A stretch of DNA of 28,280 nucleotides from an uncultured Collinsella sp. (GTDB taxonomy: Bacteria > Actinomycetota > Coriobacteriia > Coriobacteriales > Coriobacteriaceae): the NCBI GenBank assembly GCA_902489965.1, contig CABUCA010000021.1, forward strand, positions 1-28,280, in the 5' to 3' direction. Below are positions 1 through 7,337 of this stretch, piece by piece. The number at the start of each line of letters is the position of its first letter. Positions within the stretch are counted from its first letter, which is position 1. The position numbers and the translations under genes are program-made. The notes below the pieces were generated by a model. It saw only the letters and a list, made by a program, of their open reading frames with translations, had not been told where the DNA came from and did not search any database.

Positions 1-100
1 CGCCCTGGGCGCTCGCAGAAAAGGGACCTGAGGTTCGCCTCAACGGCTTCGGATCAAACCGCTTCCGGGGTGATCGGCTTATGTGCGGGGGACCGGCCCC

Positions 101-455
101 CTACGCCTCCTCGGCCATGAGGCCGACCGCCCATACCCAGCAGGCGAGCTCGCGCGCCGTGGCGACGTTCTGCCGTGGACCCCGCGCGCGAGCAGGGCCT
201 CGCGCCTCTCGACCGGCCTCCGCACGCCCTTGGCGGCATGCCTCCGGGCGCCCCGGTCCGGGTCCTGGCCCCTGGCGAGGTCCTTCGGCCGAGCGGAGCA
301 CGTCAGGTAGTGCCACGCGGCCTCGACCAGAGCCTTCCTCAGGTGCTTGTTGCCGGCCTTGGTGATCGCGCCCCTGCGGTCGCTCTCCCCGCTGGAGTGC
401 TCGGAGGGCGTCAGGCCGACCCACGCCGCGAACGAGCGGGCGTTCGACTGGATAG
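101..455 (-). pseudogene. IS110-family transposase, C-terminal remnant
   Basis: Read on the minus strand from about 455, the sequence encodes the typical end of an IS110/IS116/IS902 (Transposase_20) transposase. It begins with SFAAWVGLTPSEHSSGES, continues with KAGNKHLRKALVEAAWHYL, and finishes in another frame with ELACWVWAVGLMAEEA before the stop at 101-103. The switch of frame lies near 165-175, so there is a frameshift as well as loss of the whole N-terminal part with the DEDD catalytic residues. Homology stops abruptly just before the galM terminator. Only about the last 115 codons remain, so the element cannot move by itself. It may mark an old insertion at the edge of the sugar island. 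The frames and motifs are seen directly; the family call is from memory of the conserved C-terminus. Confidence 0.8.
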
Positions 456-490
456 AAAAACGCCCGTCGGCGGTGGTGCCGGCGGGCGTT
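456..490 (-). terminator. Rho-independent terminator of galM
   Basis: On the minus strand AACGCCCG pairs with CGGGCGTT and inner CGGC with GCCG, with one C-A mismatch between the two stems and an ACCACC loop. A run of T follows. It lies 27 bp beyond the galM stop codon. Confidence 0.8.
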
Positions 491-516
491 GCTGTGCAAT
501 ATGTCGCGTTGTGGGC

Positions 517-1569
517 CTAGTGCCTCATAAAGTGGTATTCGATCACATTGCTGTAGGGGTGACCCGGGCCCACAATGCCCTGCGGGAACAGCGGTTGGTG
601 CGGCGTGTCGGGGTACATCTCTGCCTCGAGGGCAAAGCCGGCACCCCAGCCATAGTTAGCATCGTCCTTGGCGTGCTCGTCGCCCAGCCAGTTGCCGGTG
701 TAGAGCTGCACGCCCGGTGCGGTGGTGTAGTAGTCCAGCTCGCGACCGGTCCACATCTCCTCGACGTGCATCGCACGGCGCAGGTTGCGACCGTACTGAT
801 AGCCATCGATGCACAGGCAGTGGTCGTAGCCACGGGCCTGCTTAATCTGCGGATTGTCGGCCTCCATGCCGGGCGCGACAGGGTGCAGCTCGCGAAAGTC
901 AAACGGCGTGCCCTCGACCGGAGCGATCTCGCCGGTGGGGATATTCTGCTCGTTGATGGGCAGGTAGTGGGCAGCGTTGGCAACAAAGAAGTGCTCGCAG
1001 TCCATGCCGGCGTTATGGCCGGCAAGGTTAAAGTACGTGTGGTTGGTCATGGACACGTACGTGGCGCGGTCGCTCTCGCAGCCATACTCGACACGAAAGA
1101 CGCCGGTGCGCGTCACGGTAAACACGGCCGTAAAGGTGCGGTTGCCGGGGAGACCCAGCTCGCCATCCTCAAGTGAGGTGGTCATGCGCACGGCCTTATG
1201 GACCTCGTCGAGCTCAACATCCCACACGCGCTTGTGCAGACCATGCTCAAGATCGCTGTGCAGGTTGTTGGCGCCTTCGTTGGCCGGCATATGCCAGTCG
1301 GTGCCGTTAATGGTAATCGTGGCGCCTGCGGTGCGGTTTGCCACGGGGCCGATAGTCGCGCCAAAGCAGGCGGGGTTGTCAAAGTAATCCTCGAGCTTAT
1401 CGAAGCCCAGCACCACATCGCGCACGTTGCCGGGAATGTCGGGCACGTCGATACCAAGCACGGTGGCGCCATAGTCCATAATGCGAACGCAGATCTCGGG
1501 CCCGTTGAGGGTGTAACGATGAACGGGGGTACCGCACGGCGCGGTGCCGAAAAGCTCGGAAGTGATCAT
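517..1569 (-). CDS. galM: Aldose 1-epimerase (galactose mutarotase)
   Basis: The 350-residue product is the usual length of GalM, a cytoplasmic enzyme that interconverts alpha and beta anomers of galactose and glucose. Seen motifs are ANRTAG near residue 75, NNLHSD near 100, the TNHTYFNLAGH block holding a catalytic His near residue 175, and GFALEAEMYPDTPHQP near the C-terminus with the catalytic Glu. An ATG 60 bp further upstream is open in frame, but the start at 1569 has AGGA eight bases before it and matches the family N-terminus (MITSELFGTAPCG). The gene is divergent from lacR over a 206-bp gap with a LacR-type site. Its likely job is to supply the right anomer after lactose hydrolysis. 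A second mutarotase-like gene (lacX) lies at 26239. Confidence 0.92.
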   Translation of the reverse strand: MITSELFGTAPCGTPVHRYTLNGPEICVRIMDYGATVLGIDVPDIPGNVRDVVLGFDKLEDYFDNPACFGATIGPVANRTAGATITINGTDWHMPANEGANNLHSDLEHGLHKRVWDVELDEVHKAVRMTTSLEDGELGLPGNRTFTAVFTVTRTGVFRVEYGCESDRATYVSMTNHTYFNLAGHNAGMDCEHFFVANAAHYLPINEQNIPTGEIAPVEGTPFDFRELHPVAPGMEADNPQIKQARGYDHCLCIDGYQYGRNLRRAMHVEEMWTGRELDYYTTAPGVQLYTGNWLGDEHAKDDANYGWGAGFALEAEMYPDTPHQPLFPQGIVGPGHPYSNVIEYHFMRH

Positions 1570-1714
1570 TTGGTTCCTAACATCGAGGTATTTCGGACAA
1601 ACTGTAGCGCGAACAGGCGAGATTATCACTACACCCCACTAAAGCAGGGGGTATTTTTCTCAAAAAAGTGATGATTGGAGCTGTGCGGGCGTTCATTTCT
1701 GACGCGCGCGAGTC

Positions 1715-1723
1715 TGATACAAT
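1715..1723 (+). promoter_or_regulatory. Extended -10 promoter of lacR
   Basis: TGATACAAT fits an extended -10 (TGN plus TACAAT, 5 of 6 to TATAAT). It predicts a transcript start near 1730, inside the LacR-type direct repeat that follows, which suggests autoregulation. No good -35 is visible. Confidence 0.45.
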
Positions 1724-1724
1724 T

Positions 1725-1743
1725 TGTTCGTTATTGTTTGAAT
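1725..1743. promoter_or_regulatory. Candidate LacR (DeoR-type) operator at lacR/galM
   Basis: TGTTCG-TTAT-TGTTTGAAT is a direct repeat with a 10-bp pitch, one helical turn, as is common for DeoR-family repressors. Over 20 bases it matches the lacF site at 22952 at 18 positions. Confidence 0.6.
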
Positions 1744-1775
1744 GATATACGCGCAAAGAACGGCGAGGATTCATC

Positions 1776-2540
1776 GTGATTAAGGCAGAGCGACAGGATA
1801 AGGTTCGGCAGCTGCTCGAGGAACAGGGAACGGTCTCGGTCAAGGAGATTTCGGATGCGTTAGGCGTCTCGGATATGACGATCCGCCGTGACCTTGAGGA
1901 GCTTGCGAGCCTGGGCGAGATCGAGCGCGTGCACGGCGGAGCCCGCAGTGCACAGAGCCGTCCACACGCTATGCTGCGCCATGAGTATTCGCACAGCGAA
2001 AAGCGCACGAAGCATGCCGAGGAAAAGTTGCAGATTGCGCGCCGTTCTGTGGAGCTTATCGAGGAAGGCTCGACCATCTTTTTGGGCACGGGCACCACGG
2101 TTGAGCAGATGGCCTCGATGCTGCCGGCGTTTCGCCTGCGCATTGTGACCAATTCGCTTTCGGTGTTTAACCTGCTCGAGGCGCGCGAAGACTGCGACCT
2201 GTGCCTCGTGGGCGGTATGTACCGTCGCCGCACCGCCGCTTTTGTGGGGCCAACGGCCGAGGATACTCTGCGAGCGTTGGGTATCGATGCGGCGTTTATC
2301 GGCGCCAACGGCATTCTGGATGGCGACGTGTCTACGTCTAATATGGATGAGGGTCGTATCCAGCAGCTCGCCTTTAGCAAGGCCGACTCGCGCTATCTGA
2401 TCGCCGACTCCAGCAAGATCGGCAAGCGCGACTTCTACACCTTCTGCCGCCTGGACAATTTGGACGCCGTGGTGTGCGAGCCGGGCATCGCCGCCGAGGA
2501 TCGTGCCGCCATCGAGGAACACACGCAGGTTATTTGCTAG
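1776..2540 (+). CDS. lacR: DeoR-family transcriptional regulator, LacR-like
   Basis: A 254-residue DeoR/GlpR-type repressor. Residues 5-57 form the winged HTH (KEISDALGVSDMTIRRDLEE). The DeoRC sugar-phosphate sensing domain follows, with FLGTGTT near residue 108, IVTNSL, GGMYRRRTAAFVGP, FIGANGI, then KADSRYLIADSSKIGKRDF. The start is GTG, with weak CGAGGA upstream; no better start is present. In Gram-positive lac systems a DeoR-type LacR senses tagatose-6-phosphate and represses the tagatose pathway genes. Here the direct repeat in its own promoter recurs before lacF and lacA, which supports that role, although the effector is inferred. The 3' half is duplicated at 6738-7134. The DeoR family call is firm; the lacR symbol rests on the shared sites and context. 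Confidence 0.85.
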   Translation: MIKAERQDKVRQLLEEQGTVSVKEISDALGVSDMTIRRDLEELASLGEIERVHGGARSAQSRPHAMLRHEYSHSEKRTKHAEEKLQIARRSVELIEEGSTIFLGTGTTVEQMASMLPAFRLRIVTNSLSVFNLLEAREDCDLCLVGGMYRRRTAAFVGPTAEDTLRALGIDAAFIGANGILDGDVSTSNMDEGRIQQLAFSKADSRYLIADSSKIGKRDFYTFCRLDNLDAVVCEPGIAAEDRAAIEEHTQVIC

Positions 2541-2659
2541 TTATCGCTACGGGATTGCCAACGGGTGATGCGGGAGGACTTTTACCTCCTGTCATTGTGG
2601 AAACCAGCGCGTCAGCGCTACGCGATATGACGCGCAAATAAGGACTCCACTATCAAATC
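2541..2659. other. Gene-free stretch after lacR
   Basis: It holds a weak hairpin (GGAGG at about 2573, CCTCC at about 2585) without a clean T-run, so lacR termination is uncertain. It also holds two TGACGCG words in opposite orientations (2608-2614 and 2628-2634). The word CGATATGACGCGCAAAT ending at 2638 reappears with one change after the truncated lacR copy at 7292-7308. Confidence 0.4.
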
Positions 2660-2797
2660 GTCTCAACCTGTAACATCTAGACGTCCAAAACCGGTCTTAG
2701 TGTTACAGATTGAGACAATTCGGCGTGGTCTACCTTGTTTGTCTCGATCTGTAACGGTTAGGACTTAAAAACTCGGCTACGTGTTACAGATCGAGAC
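2660..2797. repeat. Palindromic repeat cluster A (2 copies)
   Basis: Two 57-bp imperfect palindromes at 2660-2716 and 2741-2797. Outer arms are like GTCTCGATCTGTAAC and GTTACAGATCGAGAC. Copy 1 has the TAGACG-type loop and copy 2 the ACTCGGCTA-type loop. The cluster lies between the convergent ends of lacR and the GntR gene, and copy 2 ends 15 bp short of the GntR stop. It may double as a terminator, but no long T-run follows directly. Confidence 0.9.
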
Positions 2798-2812
2798 AAA
2801 AGAAAAAGAACA

Positions 2813-3532
2813 TTAGGACTTGAAAATAAAGTTTTGATAAGGGACCCGCCCAGTTAAGACGGTGCGGCAGACAATCGAGATTAGTTTGCCTCCGGAGTCG
2901 TAAGCATAATGAGTCAGTTCGATGACCGGAAGTTTTGCAACACCATAATTACTGGCTTCGGAATCGCTAAGCTGACGTGCTCTATAGCTTTCCCTAACAG
3001 ATTGGATAGACTTGGACAAGTCGTCCATGATTCTGCTAAATGCCTGAAAATCTAACTGGTTATTCGGAACGCGCGACTTTGAAATGAAGAACGTATCAGC
3101 GCCTATGAAGCTGCCTTCAAGTTCGTAGGTCAATTCAAGACGCTGAATTTCATCGCGACTTTGACATCCAAATTGTTGGAGCATCATTACGGAAATTGGA
3201 CGACCTGATGTGAGGCCGCCGAAATGTTTGGTGATGGCATCCGGATCAACGCCATCGCAATGGCTTGCAAAGTCAAAGTCTAAAAGTGAATTGAGCTCGC
3301 TAACGCGTTTCGGTGCAACAAACGATCCCTTACCTTGGATTCGATAGATACTTCCACGACGCTCCAGCTCACTCATGGCAAGTCGGACGGTTGTTCTGCT
3401 TACGGCGTATTCGTCGCAGAGTTCCATTTCTGTTGGAAGTTTATCGTCTGCTTGATATTCATCGACGATCTGCTTGAGCAGCGCGTCGGTGAGCTGTAAA
3501 TAGAGTGGCCGTTTTTCGTGTGTATCGAGCAT
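2813..3532 (-). CDS. GntR-family (HutC/UTRA) transcriptional regulator
   Basis: The N-terminal winged HTH covers about residues 5-70, with the classic KLPTEMELCDEYAVSRTTVRLAMSEL and GKGSFVA. A UTRA ligand-binding domain follows from about residue 85 to the end (ELTYELEGSFIGADTFFIS, PVIELTHYAYDSGGKLI). UTRA domains usually bind small sugars or phosphosugars. The start at 3532 has GAGG five bases upstream; an in-frame ATG at 3550 adds six residues and has a poorer AGG. It is the second gene of a two-gene operon with the TIM-barrel-like gene, 72 bp downstream of it. Likely targets are the two palindromes in the divergent region at 4526-4881. Its DNA is visibly more AT-rich than the neighbouring lac cassettes. 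Confidence 0.88.
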   Translation of the reverse strand: MLDTHEKRPLYLQLTDALLKQIVDEYQADDKLPTEMELCDEYAVSRTTVRLAMSELERRGSIYRIQGKGSFVAPKRVSELNSLLDFDFASHCDGVDPDAITKHFGGLTSGRPISVMMLQQFGCQSRDEIQRLELTYELEGSFIGADTFFISKSRVPNNQLDFQAFSRIMDDLSKSIQSVRESYRARQLSDSEASNYGVAKLPVIELTHYAYDSGGKLISIVCRTVLTGRVPYQNFIFKS

Positions 3533-3604
3533 TAGAGCCTCAGTTTGCATGTTGGTTATACCTGATGGTTGCCTCAGTCGGGATGTAACGTGGGCAAGGT
3601 AACC

Positions 3605-4525
3605 TTAACGTATCACAGAGCGGCTCAGCATGACGATCTGATGCCTGTATCCACGAAGGGCTTGTCCGAGCGTGAAGATATTCTGGGGCAGGCAAATACC
3701 GTTCATGGAGTCCCCGATATGTTGGAGGTCAGCGCCGGCTGCTTTTGCTGCAAGGCCTATTTTCTTAATGGTCTCGCTGTCGCAGGAGTCTTGACTCGTC
3801 CCGTTCGCCGCCATGACGAGAACCTTCTCTTCAATTGACTTGCCTACGTTGTGGGATCGTACAAAGTCTACGATGGCGCGCAGGTCTGCTTCTTGGAAGC
3901 AAGGGACGGTGTAGGGGGCTGGCACGAGAAGGATATCGACGCCGAGGTCAACAAACTTGCGCGCAATTTCGAGCGTCATGACAGGTTCCGCAACGCCCGC
4001 TCCATGCATTTTTCCGGCTATGACCAGGCCATTGAAATGCTCTTTGGAGAGTTTAATCGAATGGGCGATTGCATCGTTGGAGACGCCGGTTCCAGGGTTG
4101 CCCGTCAGGCAGATAAAATCAAATCCGAGTTCGTTAGCCTTTTCTAAGGTCTTGGGAGAGACGCGACGACCCATGGGGATTTCCGTTCGGGATTCAGACA
4201 TCTCTGCCTCGTTATCAACTGGCTCCAGATTGACGCCAATGGGCCTTCCGCATGCTCGCTTCACCCAAGTGACCGGGTTTTCATTGAGATCATCTGGAAT
4301 ACCGGCAATAACTGGATCGAACACATCGAGCGCGTTAAACAGAAGCAGGTCGGCACCTGCGGCACGTTCGATTTCTGCATTAGTAACGCCGCCGAGAAAT
4401 TGGGAAGAGGGTACGTTTTCCGCCATGATGGTACGTCCCTCGGAAGCCAGAATTGCCTGCTTTAGATCCATGGGTGACGTGGCGGCAAAATCGGATGCGG
4501 ACATGTTCAGTAATCGTTTGGGCAT
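3605..4525 (-). CDS. Conserved TIM-barrel-like protein (DUF7916-like), PTS-linked
   Basis: A 306-residue protein whose alternating strand/helix pattern and glycine-rich strand ends (ADLLLFNALDVFDP, RPIGVNLEP, FDFICLTGNPGTGVS, GLVIAGKMHGAG, VDILLVPAPYTVPCF, VLVMAANGTSQDS, ADLQHIGD) suggest a beta/alpha barrel. It recalls a family found beside cellobiose-type PTS genes, sometimes named haloacid dehalogenase-like hydrolase or DUF7916, but there is no DxDxT HAD motif here. A phosphosugar aldolase, epimerase or lyase role is possible, and no reaction can be assigned. It starts at an ATG with AAAGGAAG upstream, is first in an operon with the GntR gene and is divergent from the EIICB gene, so it probably acts on that transporter's product. 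It may take the place of a glycosidase, since no lacG accompanies this transporter. Confidence 0.6.
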   Translation of the reverse strand: MPKRLLNMSASDFAATSPMDLKQAILASEGRTIMAENVPSSQFLGGVTNAEIERAAGADLLLFNALDVFDPVIAGIPDDLNENPVTWVKRACGRPIGVNLEPVDNEAEMSESRTEIPMGRRVSPKTLEKANELGFDFICLTGNPGTGVSNDAIAHSIKLSKEHFNGLVIAGKMHGAGVAEPVMTLEIARKFVDLGVDILLVPAPYTVPCFQEADLRAIVDFVRSHNVGKSIEEKVLVMAANGTSQDSCDSETIKKIGLAAKAAGADLQHIGDSMNGICLPQNIFTLGQALRGYRHQIVMLSRSVIR

Positions 4526-4571
4526 TGTTACTTCCTTTGACTAGAACGACAGGCTTGTGACATTGTCTCTA

Positions 4572-4589
4572 ATATTGTTACAACAATAT
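4572..4589. promoter_or_regulatory. Perfect palindrome, candidate GntR operator
   Basis: ATATTGTT-AC-AACAATAT is an exact inverted repeat just downstream of the predicted -10 of the GntR operon. Autoregulation by the GntR/UTRA protein is the natural reading, but the sequence does not by itself name the binding protein. Confidence 0.5.
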
Positions 4590-4598
4590 ATTCAATAT

Positions 4599-4626
4599 GT
4601 TATATCCAATCGGCGAACGGTTGCAA
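4599..4626 (-). promoter_or_regulatory. Promoter of the TIM-barrel/GntR operon
   Basis: On the minus strand TTGCAA (-35, plus-strand 4621-4626), a 16-bp spacer and TATAAC (-10, 4599-4604). The motif CGGCGAACGGTT at 4611-4622 lies in the spacer and overlaps the -35. Confidence 0.5.
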
Positions 4627-4686
4627 GCTTATTGTACTGCTCGGAAAAAATAGCCTTTAGCTGGGAAAACCTTATATTAATTAACT

Positions 4687-4698
4687 ACCGTTCACCGA
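4687..4698 (-). promoter_or_regulatory. Shared CGGTRAACGGT motif
   Basis: The complement reads TCGGTGAACGGT, the same word as at 21712. It is the second copy in this intergenic region, about 17 bp upstream of the TTGACA of the EIICB promoter. Confidence 0.4.
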
Positions 4699-4714
4699 AT
4701 AAGTATTTGAATTC

Positions 4715-4743
4715 TTGACATATCGACAAAGCGGAAAAAGAAT
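4715..4743 (+). promoter_or_regulatory. Candidate promoter of the GntR-linked EIICB gene
   Basis: Perfect TTGACA (4715-4720), 17-bp spacer, AAGAAT (4738-4743, 4 of 6). The -10 is poor, but the region is AT-rich and correctly placed. Confidence 0.4.
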
Positions 4744-4789
4744 TGGTTATGACAAATCGCGCAAATGATATTACATTTCGCACAAGAAC

Positions 4790-4813
4790 GTATTCACTTA
4801 CATAAGTGGATAC
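4790..4813. promoter_or_regulatory. 24-bp palindrome, candidate operator before EIICB
   Basis: GTATTCACTTA-CA-TAAGTGGATAC has 11-bp arms with one mismatch. It lies 69 bp before the EIICB start, in the leader of the predicted transcript. It differs in sequence from the palindrome at 4572. Confidence 0.5.
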
Positions 4814-4881
4814 AAACGGGGACGACGACGGTTGAGTCCGGATAAATCGTTACGTGCCCGGGAATCATGAAAGGATGTGTT

Positions 4882-6576
4882 ATGGACGCTATCGTCAAAT
4901 TCCTTGAAAAACACCAGCCCCTCTTCGACAAAATCTCGAGGAACATTTATCTGGTGGCGATTAAGGATGGCTTTCTCTCGAATATGCCAATTGTGCTGTT
5001 CTCGAGCCTGTTCCTTCTTCTTTCGACGCTCCCTGCCTATGTAGGCATCACGCTTCCGTCTGAGGTGCTGGATTTCTTCAATAAAATCTATGCATATACC
5101 ATGGGACTTCTTGGCATTATGGTGGCCGGCACCACGGCGAGCTCACTTGCCATGTCGATGAACCGTCGCATGCCTTCGGGTAAATCTCTCAACCCCACCT
5201 CGTGCATGGTTTGTGCCATGTGCGGCATGCTCTTGCTATCGGTGACGAACGATGTTGTCTCGATTGGCGGAGCAGATACATCTGTTTTTGAAACCGGCTA
5301 TATGGGAACCAAGGGTTTTCTCGCTGCGTTCGTAGCCGCATTCTTGACCGTTAATATCTATAAGGTGTGCATTAGCCATAATGTGACGATCAAGCTCCCC
5401 AAAGAGGTCCCTGGCTCTATTGCGCAGAGTTTTCGCGATATCTTTGCATTTGGGTTTTCGATCCTTGCGTGCGCTTTTATCGATCTTGCGAGCCGCAAGC
5501 TGCTTGCTGTGCCGTTCGCCAATTTGGTATCCGCTCTCATCTCGCCGCTGTTCTCCGCGGTTGACACCTATCCTGGCATGGCGCTTATCGAAGGCGCGGT
5601 CGCACTTTTCCAATTTATGGGTATCCACGGTGCTTCGGTTGTCATGAGTCCGATCAATGCTGCGCTCTACGGCAATACCGTTACCAATCTTGAGGTTTTC
5701 CAAGCAGGTGGACACCCGTCAATTGCTCTCACGCAGGACTTTACAAGCTTCATCGGCGGTCTGGGCGGTTCTGGCTGCACGTTCATCGTTCCTATTATCC
5801 TGATCATGTTTATGCGCTCCAAGCAGCTTAAAGCCATGGGCAAGGCATCGATTATCCCGGTGATTTTTGGAGTTAACGAGCCCGTTATCTTCGGTATGCC
5901 GATTGTTCTCAATCCCTATATGTTCGTGCCCTTCCTAGTGGCTCCTATGGTCAACGCCATTATCGGTAAATTTTTCATTGACGTCATTGGAATGAACGCC
6001 CCCATGTATACCATGCCGTGGGCGCTTCCCGGCCCAATCGGTGCATTCCTCACCACGGGTCTCGATCTGCGTTCTCTCGTATTGATGGCAGTGCTGTTGG
6101 TCGTTGACTTTGTGATTTACTATCCGTTCTGCAAGGCGTATGACCATCAGCTTTGTTTGGAAGAGTCTGCAAAGGAGACTGCAGGAACCTCGGATGCAGA
6201 TGCTATTGCCGCACAGGAAAATGTCGCAAAAGCTCTCGAGGCGGTAAAGGACAAGGCGGAGCAGATCCGCGTGCTTGTGCTTTGCCAGGGTGCCGGCACT
6301 TCGACTCTCTTGGCAAATGCTCTTCGCGAAGGTGCCGCTGCTAAGGGTATCGATCTGGTTTCTCAGTCCGGTGCGTACGGAAGCCACTATGAGACGATGG
6401 ATCAGTACAACGTGATTGTTCTGGCACCCCAGGCACGCATGTACTATGACGCTATGAAGGCCGATACCGATCGCCTTGGAATTAAACTGCTCACCACAAG
6501 GGGCAAGGAGTATATCGACCTTACCAACGATCCCGAAGGTGCAATTGACTGGATCGTTCAGGAGCTGGCCAAATAG
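4882..6576 (+). CDS. PTS lactose/cellobiose-family EIICB transporter
   Basis: A 564-residue fusion. Residues 1 to about 420 form the EIIC membrane domain with several hydrophobic segments and the family signatures GIHGAS (conserved His) and GVNEPVIFGMP (conserved Glu). A short charged linker follows, then an EIIB domain with the phospho-Cys at about residue 468 (VLVLCQGAGTS). No EIIA domain is present, so phosphate must come from a separate EIIA, and LacF at 23054 is the only one in the window. The start at 4882 has AAAGGA six bases upstream; an ATG at 4867 lacks a site. NEPVIFGMP is nearer to cellobiose-type EIIC than the NEPLLFAAP of the other three EIICBs. Together with the GntR neighbour and the lack of lacG, this suggests a different beta-glycoside. 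The substrate is not proven. Confidence 0.88.
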   Translation: MDAIVKFLEKHQPLFDKISRNIYLVAIKDGFLSNMPIVLFSSLFLLLSTLPAYVGITLPSEVLDFFNKIYAYTMGLLGIMVAGTTASSLAMSMNRRMPSGKSLNPTSCMVCAMCGMLLLSVTNDVVSIGGADTSVFETGYMGTKGFLAAFVAAFLTVNIYKVCISHNVTIKLPKEVPGSIAQSFRDIFAFGFSILACAFIDLASRKLLAVPFANLVSALISPLFSAVDTYPGMALIEGAVALFQFMGIHGASVVMSPINAALYGNTVTNLEVFQAGGHPSIALTQDFTSFIGGLGGSGCTFIVPIILIMFMRSKQLKAMGKASIIPVIFGVNEPVIFGMPIVLNPYMFVPFLVAPMVNAIIGKFFIDVIGMNAPMYTMPWALPGPIGAFLTTGLDLRSLVLMAVLLVVDFVIYYPFCKAYDHQLCLEESAKETAGTSDADAIAAQENVAKALEAVKDKAEQIRVLVLCQGAGTSTLLANALREGAAAKGIDLVSQSGAYGSHYETMDQYNVIVLAPQARMYYDAMKADTDRLGIKLLTTRGKEYIDLTNDPEGAIDWIVQELAK

Positions 6577-6611
6577 TGGATGCACTCCGTCGTTGATTCG
6601 TCGGTGTATAG

Positions 6612-6653
6612 TACGGCCCTGCAGCTTATTGAGCTGCGGGGCCGTATTTCGTT
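6612..6653 (+). terminator. Rho-independent terminator of the EIICB gene
   Basis: A 15-bp stem (TACGGCCC + TGCAGCT with AGCTGCG + GGGCCGTA, one G-T wobble), loop TATTG, then TTTCGTT. Confidence 0.85.
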
Positions 6654-6737
6654 GAGTATCTAATTGAGACAATGAGCGCAACCGTCGTGAGATCGCATTG
6701 GCGCTCTCCGAGTCACCGACAAGCTGACTTTCATCTA

Positions 6738-7134
6738 TGTGACCAATTCGCTTTCGGCCTTTAGCCTGCTCGAGGCGCGCGAGGGCTGCGAGCTGTGCCT
6801 GGTGGGCGGCATGTACCGCCGCCGCACCGCCGCTTTTGTGGGACCAACGGCCGAGGATGCCCTGCGCGCACTAGGGATTGACACGGCGTTTATCGGTGCC
6901 AACGGCATTCTGGACGGCGACGTGTCCACGTCCAACATGGACGAGGGCCGTATCCAGCAGCTCGCTTTTAGCAAAGCGGACTCGCGCTATCTGATCGCCG
7001 ACTCCAGCAAGATCGGCAAGCGCGACTTCTACACCTTCTGCCGCCTGGACAATTTGGACGCCGTGGTGTGCGAGCCGGGTATTACCGCCGAGGATCGCGC
7101 CGCCATCGAGGGACACACGCGGGTTATCTGCTAG
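6738..7134 (+). pseudogene. Truncated duplicate of lacR (3' half only)
   Basis: The reading frame from the GTG at 6739 encodes 131 residues that match the C-terminal half of lacR (2145-2540) with nine substitutions; long stretches, such as the segment around SKIGKRDFYTFCRLD, are nearly identical in DNA. The HTH and the GTGTT part of the sensor domain are missing and there is no ribosome site, so it cannot act as a repressor. Similarity begins sharply at TGTGACCAATTCGC. The few codons upstream (TDKLTFIY) are in frame but do not match lacR. The copy follows the terminator of the EIICB gene, so the GntR/EIICB unit lies between the two lacR copies, as expected from a duplication or an insertion by recombination. 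High identity points to a recent event or to gene conversion. Confidence 0.9.
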
Positions 7135-7193
7135 CTAAAGCTGCAGGCGATACTTCTGCCCCCCCTGCCGGCGTGGGGACTATCGTTTCAATA

Positions 7194-7303
7194 TGACGTG
7201 AAGAATGACACGTATAAGTAAAAACACCATTTGTGCGTCAAATTTGATGACGCGTAAAAATTTGCGCGTCATTTTACGCGTCAACGTGACGCGATATGAC
7301 ACG
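7194..7303. repeat. Cluster of TGACGCG words with nested inverted repeat
   Basis: Eight copies of TGACRYG or its complement (TGACGTG, TGACACG or TGACGCR) lie in 110 bp, starting at 7194, 7206, 7234, 7248, 7265, 7277, 7287 and 7297. TGACGCGTAAAA (7248-7259) and TTTTACGCGTCA (7272-7283) form a perfect 12-bp inverted repeat. The cluster lies between the lacR remnant and the toxin 3' end. Its function is unknown. Confidence 0.7.
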
Positions 7304-7337
7304 CAAATGCGCTCGGGCCAAGTATTCAGCTTGTGGG

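Noticed and set aside
175..1176. Plus-strand frame of 333 codons at the left end
   Set aside because: Crosses the IS110 remnant, the terminator and galM on the opposite strand; no coding signal of its own.
4867..4881. Upstream ATG for the first EIICB
   Set aside because: It would place AAAGGA inside the gene; the ATG at 4882 has that site at proper spacing and matches the N-termini of the other EIICBs.
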